Source: Psychrosphaera haliotis (GTDB lineage: Bacteria > Pseudomonadota > Gammaproteobacteria > Enterobacterales > Alteromonadaceae). Taken from it: a DNA stretch of 64,000 nucleotides. The DNA is taken from the NCBI RefSeq assembly GCF_009728465.1, contig NZ_WOCD01000005.1:868001-932000 (forward strand). The letters are read 5' to 3'. A program made the position numbers and the translations under genes. Under the pieces are notes generated by a model that saw only the letters and a list, made by a program, of their open reading frames with translations, was not told the origin of the DNA and made no database searches. This document shows, piece after piece, positions 40,039 to 50,204 of the stretch. The stretch's first letter is position 1. Every line of letters begins with the position of its first letter.

Positions 40039-41682
40039 ATGAGTATTTATGAACGTTTAAAGAACAAATTCCCTAATTACGGTGACGAATTGCTTTTAGA
40101 TTCGTCAACTGCATCATCTTTATATCACGACAATACATTAGCGCTACAAATCAAAATCTCTTCTGCGATTTACGTCCAATCAGAGTTAGACATCGTTGCT
40201 CTCATTCAACTAGCAATAGATAACAATTTTATTTTACAACCAATAAGTTCCGGCAAAAACTGGGGTTACGGATCCATTGCATCAGATGATGGTCGAGAGA
40301 TTGTATTAGTATGCCTTGAACATTTAAAAAACATAAAAGTAATAGATAAAGAGCTTGGTTTGATTTCTGTTGAACCGGGTGTAACACAGGGCGCTTTAAA
40401 GCAGTTTTTAGAAGATAATAACCTACAGTTCATCACTCCAGTTACAGGCGCTGGGCCTTCTTGTAGTATTCTTAGCAATGCACTGGAAAGAGGGTACGGC
40501 ATAACAGAACGCACAGACCACTTTTATGCGGTAAACCGTTTAAGAACAATTGTACCCAACCCAGAGCTTTGGAATCTCGACGATAAACTTAACGGACATA
40601 TATTTGAATCTGCCATAGAGGGATTGGATAAAAGCGATGAAGACTTTATTCATCATTCTTTTAAGTGGGATATAGGTCCGTATATCGACGGACTATTTAC
40701 TCAATCAGGAATGGGGATCGTTACAGCAGCAACAATCAGGTTAGCGCCAAAGCCGGAAAAGACAGTGATGTTTTATCTAAAAATAAAAGACGCTGATAAA
40801 CTGAATGATGCAGTCGACTTCATTCGAGATAGCTTACGCGATTTTGAAGGTTCTGTGAGCGCAACAAACTTGATGGATAAACGCCGTTTATTATCAATGG
40901 TAACGGCAAATCCAAATGGCACTGAAAGCCATACAAATATGTCGAATAGCCAAATAGAAGAATTAAAACGAGCAAATGATATTCCAGAATGGATGATAGT
41001 TGGGTCCATTAGTGGCAAAAGCAAAGTTGTGAACGCGATTAAGTCCTACTTAAATCAACGTAGCAAATTTGCAGATGAAGTTTTGTTTTCAGATGGAGCC
41101 AAAATTCAATTAGGGAAATGGGTTCGCGACAACTTAGCTTGGGTGTTACCTAAAGGGATAAAGTCACAAATTGATTCTTTATTTGAAGGCATTAATATTG
41201 CTAAAGGGAAACCCAACCAAGTCGCATTGCCACTCGCTTATTGGAGAAACCCGAGAGTTCTTCCAAACAAGGCTAATGTACTAAATCCTGACTCTGATCA
41301 ATGTGGTTTGTTGTGGTACGCACCGCTTATCCCTATGAATAAAACAAAAATTAATCAGTTTGTTAACTTCATAAGGGAAACCACGCCTAAATATAATATT
41401 GAGCCATTAATTACCTTCACTAATTTAAAACATGACTGTATTGATGCAACTATACCAATTGTTTTTGATGTAAAAAATACTGACGCTGTGAAATCGGCGA
41501 AGGATTGTGTAAATGAACTATTTGATGAAGGTGTGAAATTAGGCTTTGTGCCTTATCGTTTAAATGTGGAGCAACAAATAACAAAGCTAGCGCCTGATAG
41601 TAACCATTGGAAAACTGCTAAAGCGATAAAGCTAGCAATGGACCCTCACAATATATTAGCGCCTAATAGATATAATCCATAA
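40039..41682 (+). CDS. FAD-binding oxidoreductase, vanillyl-alcohol-oxidase/PCMH type
   Basis: 547 residues. The N-terminal FAD-binding PCMH domain is seen in ILQPISSGKNWGYGSIASDDG, LGLISVEPGVTQGALKQFLE and SNALERGYGITERTDHF (about 70-175); the C-terminal substrate domain ends KLAMDPHNILAPNRYNP, a usual ending for the family. Members oxidise alcohols, phenols or sugars with a flavin. The AAAGGT ribosome site and 18-base gap imply co-transcription with the exosortase-associated acyltransferase. A role in modifying a lipid or polysaccharide made by the locus is inference. Confidence 0.85.
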   Translation: MSIYERLKNKFPNYGDELLLDSSTASSLYHDNTLALQIKISSAIYVQSELDIVALIQLAIDNNFILQPISSGKNWGYGSIASDDGREIVLVCLEHLKNIKVIDKELGLISVEPGVTQGALKQFLEDNNLQFITPVTGAGPSCSILSNALERGYGITERTDHFYAVNRLRTIVPNPELWNLDDKLNGHIFESAIEGLDKSDEDFIHHSFKWDIGPYIDGLFTQSGMGIVTAATIRLAPKPEKTVMFYLKIKDADKLNDAVDFIRDSLRDFEGSVSATNLMDKRRLLSMVTANPNGTESHTNMSNSQIEELKRANDIPEWMIVGSISGKSKVVNAIKSYLNQRSKFADEVLFSDGAKIQLGKWVRDNLAWVLPKGIKSQIDSLFEGINIAKGKPNQVALPLAYWRNPRVLPNKANVLNPDSDQCGLLWYAPLIPMNKTKINQFVNFIRETTPKYNIEPLITFTNLKHDCIDATIPIVFDVKNTDAVKSAKDCVNELFDEGVKLGFVPYRLNVEQQITKLAPDSNHWKTAKAIKLAMDPHNILAPNRYNP

Positions 41683-41728
41683 ACAAACCAAGCTAGTTAC
41701 TTATATTAGTACGGTAAATTTTAGGCAT

Positions 41729-41756
41729 AAAAAAACCAGCGTACGCTGGTTTTTTT
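41729..41756. terminator. Bidirectional terminator between oxidase and PEP-CTERM genes
   Basis: A perfect 28-bp palindrome, seven As then CCAGCGTACGCTGG then seven Ts, lies between two convergent genes and works as a terminator in both directions. Confidence 0.85.
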
Positions 41757-41770
41757 ATTAGTAATAAAGC

Positions 41771-42667
41771 TTACGCTTTACGACGTGCAACACCAGCTAG
41801 ACCTAAAAGACCTAAGCCGAATAGTGCCATTGTACCAGGTTCAGATACTGTTTGAGCAGTAAAGTTACCAGTACCACGTTCACTGTAGTTAGAGATAGTG
41901 CCGTCAGGTCTAACAAAGCTAGATGTTAAGCCAAACGCAGAAACGTCATACATGTTTTGGAAGAAGTTTGACTCAAAGTTAAACTGAGCGATTCCACCAA
42001 CAATGTTTGATACAAATGAACTTGAACCTACAGTAAGCGGCTCTGCACCAGAACTTCCATCAGGAGTAAATTCGAAATTCTCGTTTTGAGCAGATAACCA
42101 TAAAGTACCATCTACTGCTTCTGCGCCTTCGCTATTTGCAGATGCCTGATCTACGACAACGCCTTCATCAAATTCGTTTGCTTGGTAATCAATATAAATG
42201 TTTAACCAAGAGTCTTGTGAATTGATTACCGGAACGTTGGCCATGATCTCTACGAAACCACCGTTGCCGTCAGGTGCAAATGCCCCAGTACCTACAGTTT
42301 GAATACCGTCAAAGTAAAGGCCACCAAATGAGAACGTTAGCTCACAGTTGCCACAGTTAGGTTCACCTAAACCACCACCAAGTAAAACTTGACCAACACC
42401 TACAAGTTCAGGGCTGTCGCCATTCGCAATAGCAGTACCAAGTGATGCAAGAGTAGGGGCAATTGATGCACCGTCTAACGCTACATTGTGGTCAGAAATA
42501 CCTGTTGTGTTGGTAGTTGTCCACCACTGAGTATATTCAACCGCTGTTCCGAAATTTGGTTCACTTGGTAAAGTGTTCCAAGATACACCGCCTGCTGCTG
42601 AAACAACACCAGCTGATGCTGACGCGCTTGCCAACAATACTGGTACCATCAATAATAATTTTTTCAT
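41771..42667 (-). CDS. PEP-CTERM sorting domain protein
   Basis: 298 residues from the ATG at 42667, chosen because it has an AAAGGA ribosome site and begins a typical signal peptide (MKKLLLMVPVLLASASASA). The mature protein is acidic and Gly/Asn/Ser-rich, with one Cys pair (NCGNC). The C terminus is a PEP-CTERM signal of the SEPGT variant: VSEPGTMALFGLGLLGLAGVARRKA has Glu-Pro, hydrophobic helix and Arg cluster. It is expected to be cut by exosortase XrtA and released or attached at the surface, often in flocs or biofilm. A sigma-54 promoter lies 53-68 bases upstream of the start. Confidence 0.92.
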   Translation of the reverse strand: MKKLLLMVPVLLASASASAGVVSAAGGVSWNTLPSEPNFGTAVEYTQWWTTTNTTGISDHNVALDGASIAPTLASLGTAIANGDSPELVGVGQVLLGGGLGEPNCGNCELTFSFGGLYFDGIQTVGTGAFAPDGNGGFVEIMANVPVINSQDSWLNIYIDYQANEFDEGVVVDQASANSEGAEAVDGTLWLSAQNENFEFTPDGSSGAEPLTVGSSSFVSNIVGGIAQFNFESNFFQNMYDVSAFGLTSSFVRPDGTISNYSERGTGNFTAQTVSEPGTMALFGLGLLGLAGVARRKA

Positions 42668-42719
42668 TTTGTTATCCTTTAAAAGCAAAATAAGTAATCT
42701 CACACTTCTTACTCTACTA

Positions 42720-42735
42720 AGCAGTAACCGTGCCA
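42720..42735 (-). promoter_or_regulatory. Sigma-54 (RpoN) promoter of PEP-CTERM gene
   Basis: On the minus strand TGGCACGGTTACTGCT matches the -24/-12 consensus TGGCACGNNNNTTGCW at every fixed position but one, with the exact GG-to-GC spacing. It sits 53 bases before the PEP-CTERM ATG. The cognate activator is probably PrsR, encoded in this window. Confidence 0.88.
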
Positions 42736-42803
42736 CTATTTAACTTGCTGTTTTTGCTGTTTTTTATTTGATTCCGTTTGTTCATTGTAAAGAAAAATGA
42801 CAG

Positions 42804-45444
42804 TTACTTTGACTCAATCTCTTTAAGAGTTGCTCTGTAAGTAGCTGAGTTAGGTGCAAGGGTAATTGCACTTTTAATGTATTCAATGGCTTTTGTTTTG
42901 TTGCCCTGCTTCATTGCTATTTGACTAGCAGTATCAAAAAGCTCAGGGTTTTTATTATTGAGCTCAATTGCTTTTTCAATATGTTTGGCCGCAAGAGCAA
43001 TTTTGTTATTTTGCAGTTCGAACCATGCTAAGTTGTTAAAGGCAATTGAATCGTTAGGAGCCAACTCAGTAATTTTAAGTGCTGCGTATTCTGCTTTTAG
43101 TGGGTCCTTTTGAATTTCAACATTAAATTTAACTTGCCATGTATTTAGATCAGCAGGATACATTTCTAAGTGCGATTCCAAAAATGCAGAGGCGGCAGGG
43201 TAGTTATTAGTCATTCGGTAAACACCAGTAATAAACTTAACTAACAGCGGGCTGTGGGTTTCATCATAAACTTTTTTAAAAGTACTCAGGGCTAATTTAA
43301 AATCACCATCGATTGCTGCAAATCGGCCTTTAAGAGTTTGCCATTCAAGCATTTCAGCGTATTTACCAGCTTGAATTGAATTGAACACCTGTTTAGCTTC
43401 TTGAACACTTGCCTTATTTAATAACATATCAACGGTGAGGTACTTAAACACAACATTATTAAATCGTTGGGTGCCCAATTTAGCCGTTGCAAGCGCTTTT
43501 TCTAACCTATTAGAGTACTGATAAAGATATACTAAACGTAAACTAGCCAATGCATTTTGTTCGGTTGCGCTCCAGTTTTCATATCCTGCAATTGCTTCGT
43601 TAAAGTTTTCCAGTTTTAAATTTAATTCAGCAAATAAAGGCCAATAGTTAGCAGGTAGTTGAGGACTGTTTTTAATATTTTCTAAAAGCTGTAATGCTTT
43701 TTTAGGTTGAAGCTCCTGCATTAAAAAGAGTGAGTGCAAAACCACGTACTCAGGATGTTGGTCTTGTGCTACAGATGCTTCAATAAACAAAGATTCAGCA
43801 TCATCCAACAGCGCTAGATAGTCTCGGTTTCGAGGCCAAGTACTGTAATGCTAGCTTGTCAGTAGGGTTCTGTTCCAAAATTTCAGAGAGAAACCTCACG
43901 TTTTGTGATAAATCTGATTTTCTATTTAATCGAACCAACTCAATTTTAGCGTCTCTAGATACCGCATCTACCGTCGTTAACTTTGTTAGTGTTTTAATCG
44001 CTGAATCTGGTTCATTAACTTTAAGCATCAGTTTAGCGATTAATAATTCATCGTTAACGGAAATGCCAGGAGTTGCTAGCCACTGATTTAGTTCAGCTTT
44101 TGCTGAATCAATTTTTCGGGCTTTCATTAGGCCTAAAACGTAACCTAGTCTAGACTCTGCTTTACTTGGGTGCGCCTCAACTATGGTTTTAAGGTCTTGT
44201 AGTCCGCTAAAGTCGTTTAGACGTAATTTAAGTAGACCTAAATTTACAGCGTTAGTAACGTTCAAGTCCTCTACAGCCGTTGCTTTTAATAACGTTTCTA
44301 GTGCTAAAGTTGACTGCCCCTGGTTCACCAACTTATTTGCTGAAAGGGTCATCATAGATACCATATTGTCATCTACTTTTTCTTGCTCTAACAATAACTG
44401 CGCAGCTTCTTTATCTTTACCTACATTAACCAACGCCATAATCAAAAGCTGTTGGTTGTTTTCCGTTTTGCCTTTCTCTGAAACTGAAGATAAGCGTTGT
44501 AACGCCTGTTCCGGTTTATTTGTTTTTAAGAAAATGGCACCAGCAAGAGAGTTTGTAAAATCATCGGACAAGCCATTTTTTAATGCGTTTTGTATATTAA
44601 GCTCAGCCGTCTCAAAATCACCTTTTAGGTAGTGGATTTGTGCAAGCATTTGATCTTGCAGTGGACTGTATAAACGTCCACTTTGAAGCGTGGTAAGCTT
44701 CTTTTTAGCATCATCTAAGTTATTAATTTGAATTAAAACACGAGCATGAAGAAGTTTGCTTCTATAATCATAAGGTACGTTCTCGTTGTAAACGCGTAAT
44801 ACACTGTCGGCTTTATCAGCTTCGTTATTACTAGTGTACAATTTAACCAAAACTAGCCTTGCATCGTTAAAATCCGTATCTTCTTCTAATAGTGTGTTTG
44901 TCAGGGAAATAGACTTGTCAGTATCGCCTTTTGAGTAGAGTGCTAATGCATCGATCAGCTGGGCATGACCAGAGTTGCTCGCGTTTGGCTGTGCTATGAG
45001 GGTTAACGCATCGTCAATTAGGCTTCTATTTATTAGAGTATAAAGTTGGTAAAACTTAATTTGATCTCGAACTTCAGGATTAACATCTACATCTTCTAAA
45101 TCTATTGATTCCAGATCTTCAAGTTTATTCTGAAGGAACAACAAGTGACCTAACGTTGGAAAGACTAAATTAATATCTGCACCTTTATCGAGTGCCATCA
45201 TCAGTTCTTTTTCAGCCGCTTCTATATTCCCTATTTTTAAATATACGCTCGCCAACTCTAAACGAACATCGGCATCTTCCGGTGCATTTTTAGCTGCGTT
45301 TTTTAGGGCAATAGTTGCTTCACTGAAGTTTTTTTCCGAAATGAGTTGTTTAGCATCAGACAAGTGTTCTGTTGTGGTTTTTTGACCGCAGCCTGCCATG
45401 GCAATCACTAGCGACGCAACTGCGATTTTGTGTAGAGTGTTCAT
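42804..45444 (-). pseudogene. prsT: PEP-CTERM system TPR-repeat lipoprotein PrsT, one frameshift
   Basis: Two overlapping frames (45444-43801 and 43808-42804) together make one TPR protein of about 879 residues, the normal size of PrsT (TIGR02917). The first part starts with a lipoprotein signal (AMAGC, Cys19) and the family pattern ELMMALDKGADINLVFPTLGHLLF; both parts are dense TPR repeats. Removing one T near 43838-43839 (plus-strand AA) gives LALQYWPRNRDYLALLDDAESLF. PrsT is thought to act in the periplasm or outer membrane in exopolysaccharide export. It lies 34 bases after the acetyltransferase gene and ends before the PEP-CTERM promoter. Confidence 0.85.
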
Positions 45445-45478
45445 AATTATTCCTTTAAAACGATATGAGTCATTTATA

Positions 45479-46786
45479 TCATTTGCGCTGGTTAATATCT
45501 AACCAAAAATGTTTCGCACAAGACAATGTCGATTCAATAAAAAATGATATTTTAGGCTTTTGAATGGTTAATAAACCAAATGACGTAAGTTCTTCTGCAA
45601 GTTGTGATTTATAGCGAGCTTCGCCAGCCATATAGTCGTAATATAATAGCCCTTCCGACTTGGCCAAGCGAACAGATTCCTGATGTAGCAGCAAGCCGAT
45701 TTTAATTTTATTGTTTTTTAGTGGTTTTATACAGCTCAAATAAAAGTGCATCGTAGTGTTATTAACTAATAAATAATTGATGGCGACTATTTCATCATTT
45801 AGGTACATAACGTTGAGCATAGTCTGGCAGCGAGTGGTTTTATATTGAGCGTTTTGTTTAATTAACTGCTGATGAAAGTCTAGAAACGAGCGATTTTCAA
45901 AACCGCTAGGCGTCAGTGAGTTTTGCCATTTGGCAACGTGCCAGCCCTTTTGTTCTTCTAAAATCTGAGCTACTTGCTCAATGTCGTTGATTAATTTGCA
46001 CTCTATTTTACTCTGGCCTTTCAATAGAGCATGACTTTTAGCAATGTTTTTATACGCAGACTTAGAGATTAGACTAGGGTACTGCTCACTAAAGTCTCCT
46101 TCAATGTTGTGCTTATAACCAGGCTGTCGCGATGATGTTAAATACTTGAAGCGGCCTAAATCATTGGTTAAATCAGTCGTTGATCCGGATGTTAAATCTG
46201 ACTGCAGCTGCTCAAACCATTTGGTTTGGGCTACGTTTACTATAAATTCATCTACATTTTGTGTACGTGGCTGAGATGTTAACAGCGATTGCCACATAGA
46301 AGTTCTAATTTGTTGGCTGGAAAGGCTTTTGTTACTAATGCTGGAAATGGTCTCGGTATTAACGGCTGAAGTTTCTGCGAGCAGGAAATCATTATACTCA
46401 ATCCAAATTTGATCGAGTTTTTCGTTTCCGGTGCGGTGTAAATGCCATTGTTTTGATTTTACAAAACCGTGGCGACGAACTTTAGTTTCACAGAAAATAC
46501 CAAAACCAAGCAAATCATCCAACGCATAACCATTTAAAGCTCCAGTATCGAATGGAGGCTTATTGACAATTGTGCCGTTCATATTCGTATTAGAGTGACT
46601 GCAGTTGACGGCGCGAACAACATAAACGTCATCAAAAGTTGGTAAAATAGAAAGCCAACTGCCAATCCAATTCCAAGACAGAAAAAAGCAGTCAGCACTG
46701 CGATTAAACAGCGAGTTCCATTCCTGCTCCAATTTGTCTAGCGGGTAATCCGACAGCGGAATAACCTGAATAGTAGGATTTAACAA
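45479..46786 (-). CDS. GNAT/FemAB-like acetyltransferase (CelD/BcsL type)
   Basis: 435 residues. The N terminus (WNSLFNRSADCFFLSWNWIGSWLSILP) and C-terminal GNAT core (DEIVAINYLLVNNTTMHFYLSCIKP, GLLLHQESVRLAKSEGLLYYDYMAGEARYKSQLA) fit the BioF2/CelD-like acetyltransferase domain (PF13480) common in polysaccharide loci. A nonconserved Ser/Thr/Asn-rich insert lies at about 140-215. It likely acylates a sugar nucleotide or lipid-linked sugar in the cytoplasm. It precedes prsT on the same strand and is probably co-transcribed. Confidence 0.8.
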   Translation of the reverse strand: MLNPTIQVIPLSDYPLDKLEQEWNSLFNRSADCFFLSWNWIGSWLSILPTFDDVYVVRAVNCSHSNTNMNGTIVNKPPFDTGALNGYALDDLLGFGIFCETKVRRHGFVKSKQWHLHRTGNEKLDQIWIEYNDFLLAETSAVNTETISSISNKSLSSQQIRTSMWQSLLTSQPRTQNVDEFIVNVAQTKWFEQLQSDLTSGSTTDLTNDLGRFKYLTSSRQPGYKHNIEGDFSEQYPSLISKSAYKNIAKSHALLKGQSKIECKLINDIEQVAQILEEQKGWHVAKWQNSLTPSGFENRSFLDFHQQLIKQNAQYKTTRCQTMLNVMYLNDEIVAINYLLVNNTTMHFYLSCIKPLKNNKIKIGLLLHQESVRLAKSEGLLYYDYMAGEARYKSQLAEELTSFGLLTIQKPKISFFIESTLSCAKHFWLDINQRK

Positions 46787-46855
46787 TTTGATTACTGAAA
46801 TTTTGATTAGTCTGGTGTTATAGTAAAGTCAGTCTTAATTTAATGCCATGATTAT

Positions 46856-48071
46856 ATGAACAAAGAGCCTATAAATAACTGTCTGAACAAGAAAAAAGTC
46901 GTGCATATTGTGCCAAGTTTTGGCTGCGGCGGCCTTGAAAAGGTAGTGGTAAATCTCATAAATAATTCTGCGCATTACAATGTAAAACACGTGCTCATTT
47001 CGCTAACAACAGACTTTGAGCTCGCCAAAGAAATTAACGTACCGGTTGAAGTTTATTGTTTAGGCAAGCAGCCAGGTAATGACATTTTCAGTCATCTCAA
47101 ACTCTTCAAATTACTTAAACGAATAAAGCCGGCGGCGTTTCACTCTTATAACTTTGGCACTATTGAATATCATCTAGCGGCAAAATTGGCGGGCGTTTCC
47201 TGTCACTGTGCATTGCGACCATGGCCGTGGCGGCGATGACCCTGCAGGTAAGAACAAATTTAACAATCGCTTCAGACAACTGATTTCCAAGTTTATCGAC
47301 CACTATATTGTAGTGTCGTATGACTTATATAGATGGGTGACGGAAGCTTTAAAAATCAGCGAAAGCAAAGTCCAACTTATCTTTAATGGCGTCACAGTTG
47401 AAAAAGACGTTGCTGTTAAACAAGTTGCAGGAAAACAAGTCGTGACAAACGGTTCCTCAGAAAACCAAACCTCAGAACACCAAACGTCAGAAAACCAAAC
47501 CTCTGTCACTTCCGCGTCTGGCAATGCGCCGTTTGTGATCACAACGGTTGGCCGGTTAGACCCAATTAAAAATCAAAAGTTACTATTGTCGGCGTTTGAT
47601 TTGGCTAAAAAGACCTACCCTAATTGGGAAAATGTAAAACTTCAGCTGGCGGGTAATGGACCTATTTATCAAGAGTTAGTGGATTTCAACAATTCACTAA
47701 GTAGCGCCAAAGATGTTGAGTTTTTAGGTTTTAGATCTGATGTGGCCGACATTTTGTCCAAAACCGATTTATTTGCGCTGTCATCAAATTATGAAGCCAT
47801 GCCAATGACCATTTTGGAAGCCATGGCATTAAAGGTTCCGGTAATCACCACAAACGTGGGCGGTATTGCCAAGTTTATCGACGAAAGTCATGCCTGGTTT
47901 GTTGAAAGTAAAAACGTGGAATCCTATGCCGAAACGCTAAACAACATACTGTTAGATGAGCAGGCACGATTGCAAAAAACCGGTGTTGCCCATCAACTTG
48001 TATTTGATAATTACAGCATGGATAAAATGGTCGATGCCTACTTGGGGTTATATCAAGTAGAGTTACGGTAA
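46856..48071 (+). pseudogene. PEP-CTERM/XrtA-associated glycosyltransferase (GT4), one frameshift
   Basis: Two frames (46856-47239 and 47208-48071) form one GT4 protein of about 404 residues. The N-terminal Rossmann domain starts KKVVHIVPSFGCGGLEKVVVNL; across the break the sequence becomes VHCDHGRGGDDPAGKNKFNNRFR, then VVSYDLYRWV and FNGVTVEK, which is the pattern of the TIGR03088 exosortase-associated sugar transferase. The C-terminal domain has VGRLDPIKNQKLLLSAF and SSNYEAMPMTILEAMALKVPVI. Removing one base near 47198-47202 restores the frame. A Ser-Glu-Asn-Gln-Thr repeat (47457-47501) forms an unusual linker insertion between the two domains. Confidence 0.85.
47457..47501 (+). repeat. 15-bp tandem repeat x3 inside glycosyltransferase linker
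   Basis: Three copies of TCAGAAAACCAAACC (middle copy with two substitutions) encode (SENQT, SEHQT, SENQT). It lies in the hinge between the N- and C-terminal domains of the GT4 protein and is likely a slippage expansion. Confidence 0.8.
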
Positions 48072-49136
48072 GTTCCGTACAATTGGTGGGCCTATCATCT
48101 TAGTGACCCACAACGGTAACTTCTGCCAAACCTGAATCGCTAAATCAAATTTACCACTGCTCGGCGATAAGTCGGGCGCTTGTGCACCTTCTGGAACCCA
48201 GTGATACCAATAACATTGTTGAGGTTCTGCGCCCCACTGCTTTTTAAATTTGTAAGTGCCTGCGTCAATGGTTGAGCGACCAAAATCAAACTGTTTAAAA
48301 TCATTCTCAATGGCATAACTTAAAATCTGCCAATACAAATACATATTCACAGAAATTCGGTTAGCGTAACGCACTGTGCTGGCCCATGGAATTTCCATAC
48401 GACCATTATTGTGCAGTAAAAAGCCGGTGGACACAGGTTTGCCTTCCCAGTACACAACACATAGCAGGGCATTGTCGGCAAAGGTTTCTAATATTTCCTT
48501 AAAAAACAGTTTGCTGTAAACCGGTGTACCTAAGTCGCGCATGTTCAAGCAAAACACTTCGTAAAAATCTTCAAGTAACTCCACGCCACCAAACTTATGA
48601 GACACACCTTCACGAATTGGCCTTTTTATTTGCGAACGACGCTTAGAGCCTATCGCCTTGCCTAACAACTCTGGCGTTTCAGGTAAGTCTAAAATCATAT
48701 TTACTTTTTGCGTCGATACCGTCATCGCATCGGTTGTTGCCGATGATACAAAAGGCTCAGAAGCACGAAACTGTATGTGGCTTACCTCAAGTGTTTCGCC
48801 TTGTTTAATGGCGGCTTGCATAAGTTGCGCTTCAATTTCAGGTGAATCTGCAATAGCAGCCCCGTAATTAAAATACGGCATGGACACCATGTAATTGCCA
48901 AACAGCCAACTTTTCAAATTAATAATAGGCAAAATACCCACAACGTTATTGGTTGCGTCTTTTGCAATAAAATAAAAGCCGTTTTGTTTAAGAGAAGACT
49001 CAATAAGTGTAAGCCATTTACTTTGATGGTAAATGCTTGCTTCAGGTTTAGTATGTACATACTTATCCCAAAGGTCATGGTCGGTAGGCGATAATAACGA
49101 TACGCTAACGGCTGAGTGTGATGTTGAAATATCCAT
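48063..49136 (-). CDS. FemAB family XrtA/PEP-CTERM system-associated protein
   Basis: 357 residues with two GNAT-like halves: HTKPEASIYHQSKWLTLIE and PYFNYGAAIADSPEIE in the first, GFLLHNNGRMEIPWASTVRYANRISVNMYLYW and FDFGRSTIDAGTYKFKKQWGAEPQ in the second. This is the TIGR03019 pattern restricted to exosortase-linked exopolysaccharide loci. FemAB-fold proteins transfer amino-acyl or acyl groups to cell-wall or sugar precursors; the substrate is unknown here. It is the last gene of the wecB-wecC-beta-helix-femAB operon, 4 bases after the beta-helix gene, and overlaps the end of the convergent glycosyltransferase gene by 9 bases. Confidence 0.9.
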   Translation of the reverse strand: MDISTSHSAVSVSLLSPTDHDLWDKYVHTKPEASIYHQSKWLTLIESSLKQNGFYFIAKDATNNVVGILPIINLKSWLFGNYMVSMPYFNYGAAIADSPEIEAQLMQAAIKQGETLEVSHIQFRASEPFVSSATTDAMTVSTQKVNMILDLPETPELLGKAIGSKRRSQIKRPIREGVSHKFGGVELLEDFYEVFCLNMRDLGTPVYSKLFFKEILETFADNALLCVVYWEGKPVSTGFLLHNNGRMEIPWASTVRYANRISVNMYLYWQILSYAIENDFKQFDFGRSTIDAGTYKFKKQWGAEPQQCYWYHWVPEGAQAPDLSPSSGKFDLAIQVWQKLPLWVTKMIGPPIVRNLP

Positions 49137-49140
49137 TTAA

Positions 49141-50184
49141 TTATAAATTCTTCTGTGATCCCGCTACCCGAACAAAAGTCATTACTTTCTCTCGTTCCGA
49201 TATTTTAGGTAAATAAGGGTAAGGTTCTAACTTGGCGTCTTGTCGGCTTAAAAACCATTCATTGTAAGGCACCATTTGGTCAGGGTGATTTAAATCGCCA
49301 ATAAACATATTACCGCTACTTACAAAACCGTCGTCTAAACGTTTTGAAATAAGCACATTTGGGCGAGTACGATCAAAAAATATTAAATTATTACGCAGCT
49401 CAATGCGATTAACGGCAAACTTCCTGGCTTTCTTTTCAAGTCCGTAAGCAATGAGTTGGCTGTTTGAGGAGTTATCGCCTTGCTGCAAAATACTGTCACG
49501 AACAATTAATTCGCCGTATTCCGCCATGTCGATTAAACGACTATCAACACCGTCTAGGGAAGCCAACAGGCTATTTTCAACAACCACTTTTTTAGAACGA
49601 GACTTAATGCCAGACCCTTGGCTTTTTGTGCTTAAAATTTGGCTATAACGCACTACTAATTCATCGGCAATAATATACATGCTATGGGAAAAGCCATTGC
49701 GATTGCCAATACGTTCAAATTTAGAAAACTCAATATGAACAAAGCCTTTTACGCGGCTTGTTTTTACACCAGACTGACTGTCGTGTGCATACAAGTCTCG
49801 AATGGTAATGTTCTCGCCTTCAAATCGAATACAGGCGCCATTGCCATCGGGCACCGCTATGTTTTTGCATTCAATTGACTCAACAACAACATCGTTGCCC
49901 GTTAATACTAATGCGGCTTTGCCATCGGCCGTAGCACCATCAAATACAACGCCAGGCTCGCCTAAAATTGAAATGTTGCTAGCGGTTAAGTACACACCTT
50001 GAGTGTAAATGCCTTTTTCTAAATAAATGCGACTGCCGTCTTTAATAGCCGGTTTAGCTTCCGCTAATGAACTAAAAGACTGACCATCTACAAACACTTG
50101 TTTAGCATAAGAGTAAGCAGCAAAGAGGTTAGATAACAGCAGTAAACCAACAAAACCAATGGATGTTAAATTACGAAGTGTCAC
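49141..50184 (-). CDS. Right-handed parallel beta-helix repeat protein, secreted
   Basis: 347 residues with a signal peptide (VGLLLLSNLFAAYSYA). Repeated short strands are typical of a right-handed beta-helix: SRIYLEKGIYTQGVYLTASNISILGEPGVVFDGA, NDVVVESIECKNI, GENITIRDLYAHDSQSGVKTSR. Such proteins in polysaccharide gene clusters are often polysaccharide lyases, epimerases or sugar-binding proteins in the periplasm. No clear catalytic residues were identified by eye. It is third in the minus-strand wecB-wecC operon, 20 bases after wecC. Confidence 0.82.
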   Translation of the reverse strand: MTLRNLTSIGFVGLLLLSNLFAAYSYAKQVFVDGQSFSSLAEAKPAIKDGSRIYLEKGIYTQGVYLTASNISILGEPGVVFDGATADGKAALVLTGNDVVVESIECKNIAVPDGNGACIRFEGENITIRDLYAHDSQSGVKTSRVKGFVHIEFSKFERIGNRNGFSHSMYIIADELVVRYSQILSTKSQGSGIKSRSKKVVVENSLLASLDGVDSRLIDMAEYGELIVRDSILQQGDNSSNSQLIAYGLEKKARKFAVNRIELRNNLIFFDRTRPNVLISKRLDDGFVSSGNMFIGDLNHPDQMVPYNEWFLSRQDAKLEPYPYLPKISEREKVMTFVRVAGSQKNL

Positions 50185-50204
50185 ACTAAACCTCCTTTTT
50201 TGAA

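Noticed and set aside
42668-42736. Longer N terminus of the PEP-CTERM protein
   Set aside because: The added 23 residues would place an Arg-rich segment before the signal peptide, cover the sigma-54 promoter and lack a ribosome site.
46895-46910. Minus-strand TGGCACAATATGCACG as a sigma-54 promoter
   Set aside because: GC spacing is wrong and the site is inside a coding region.
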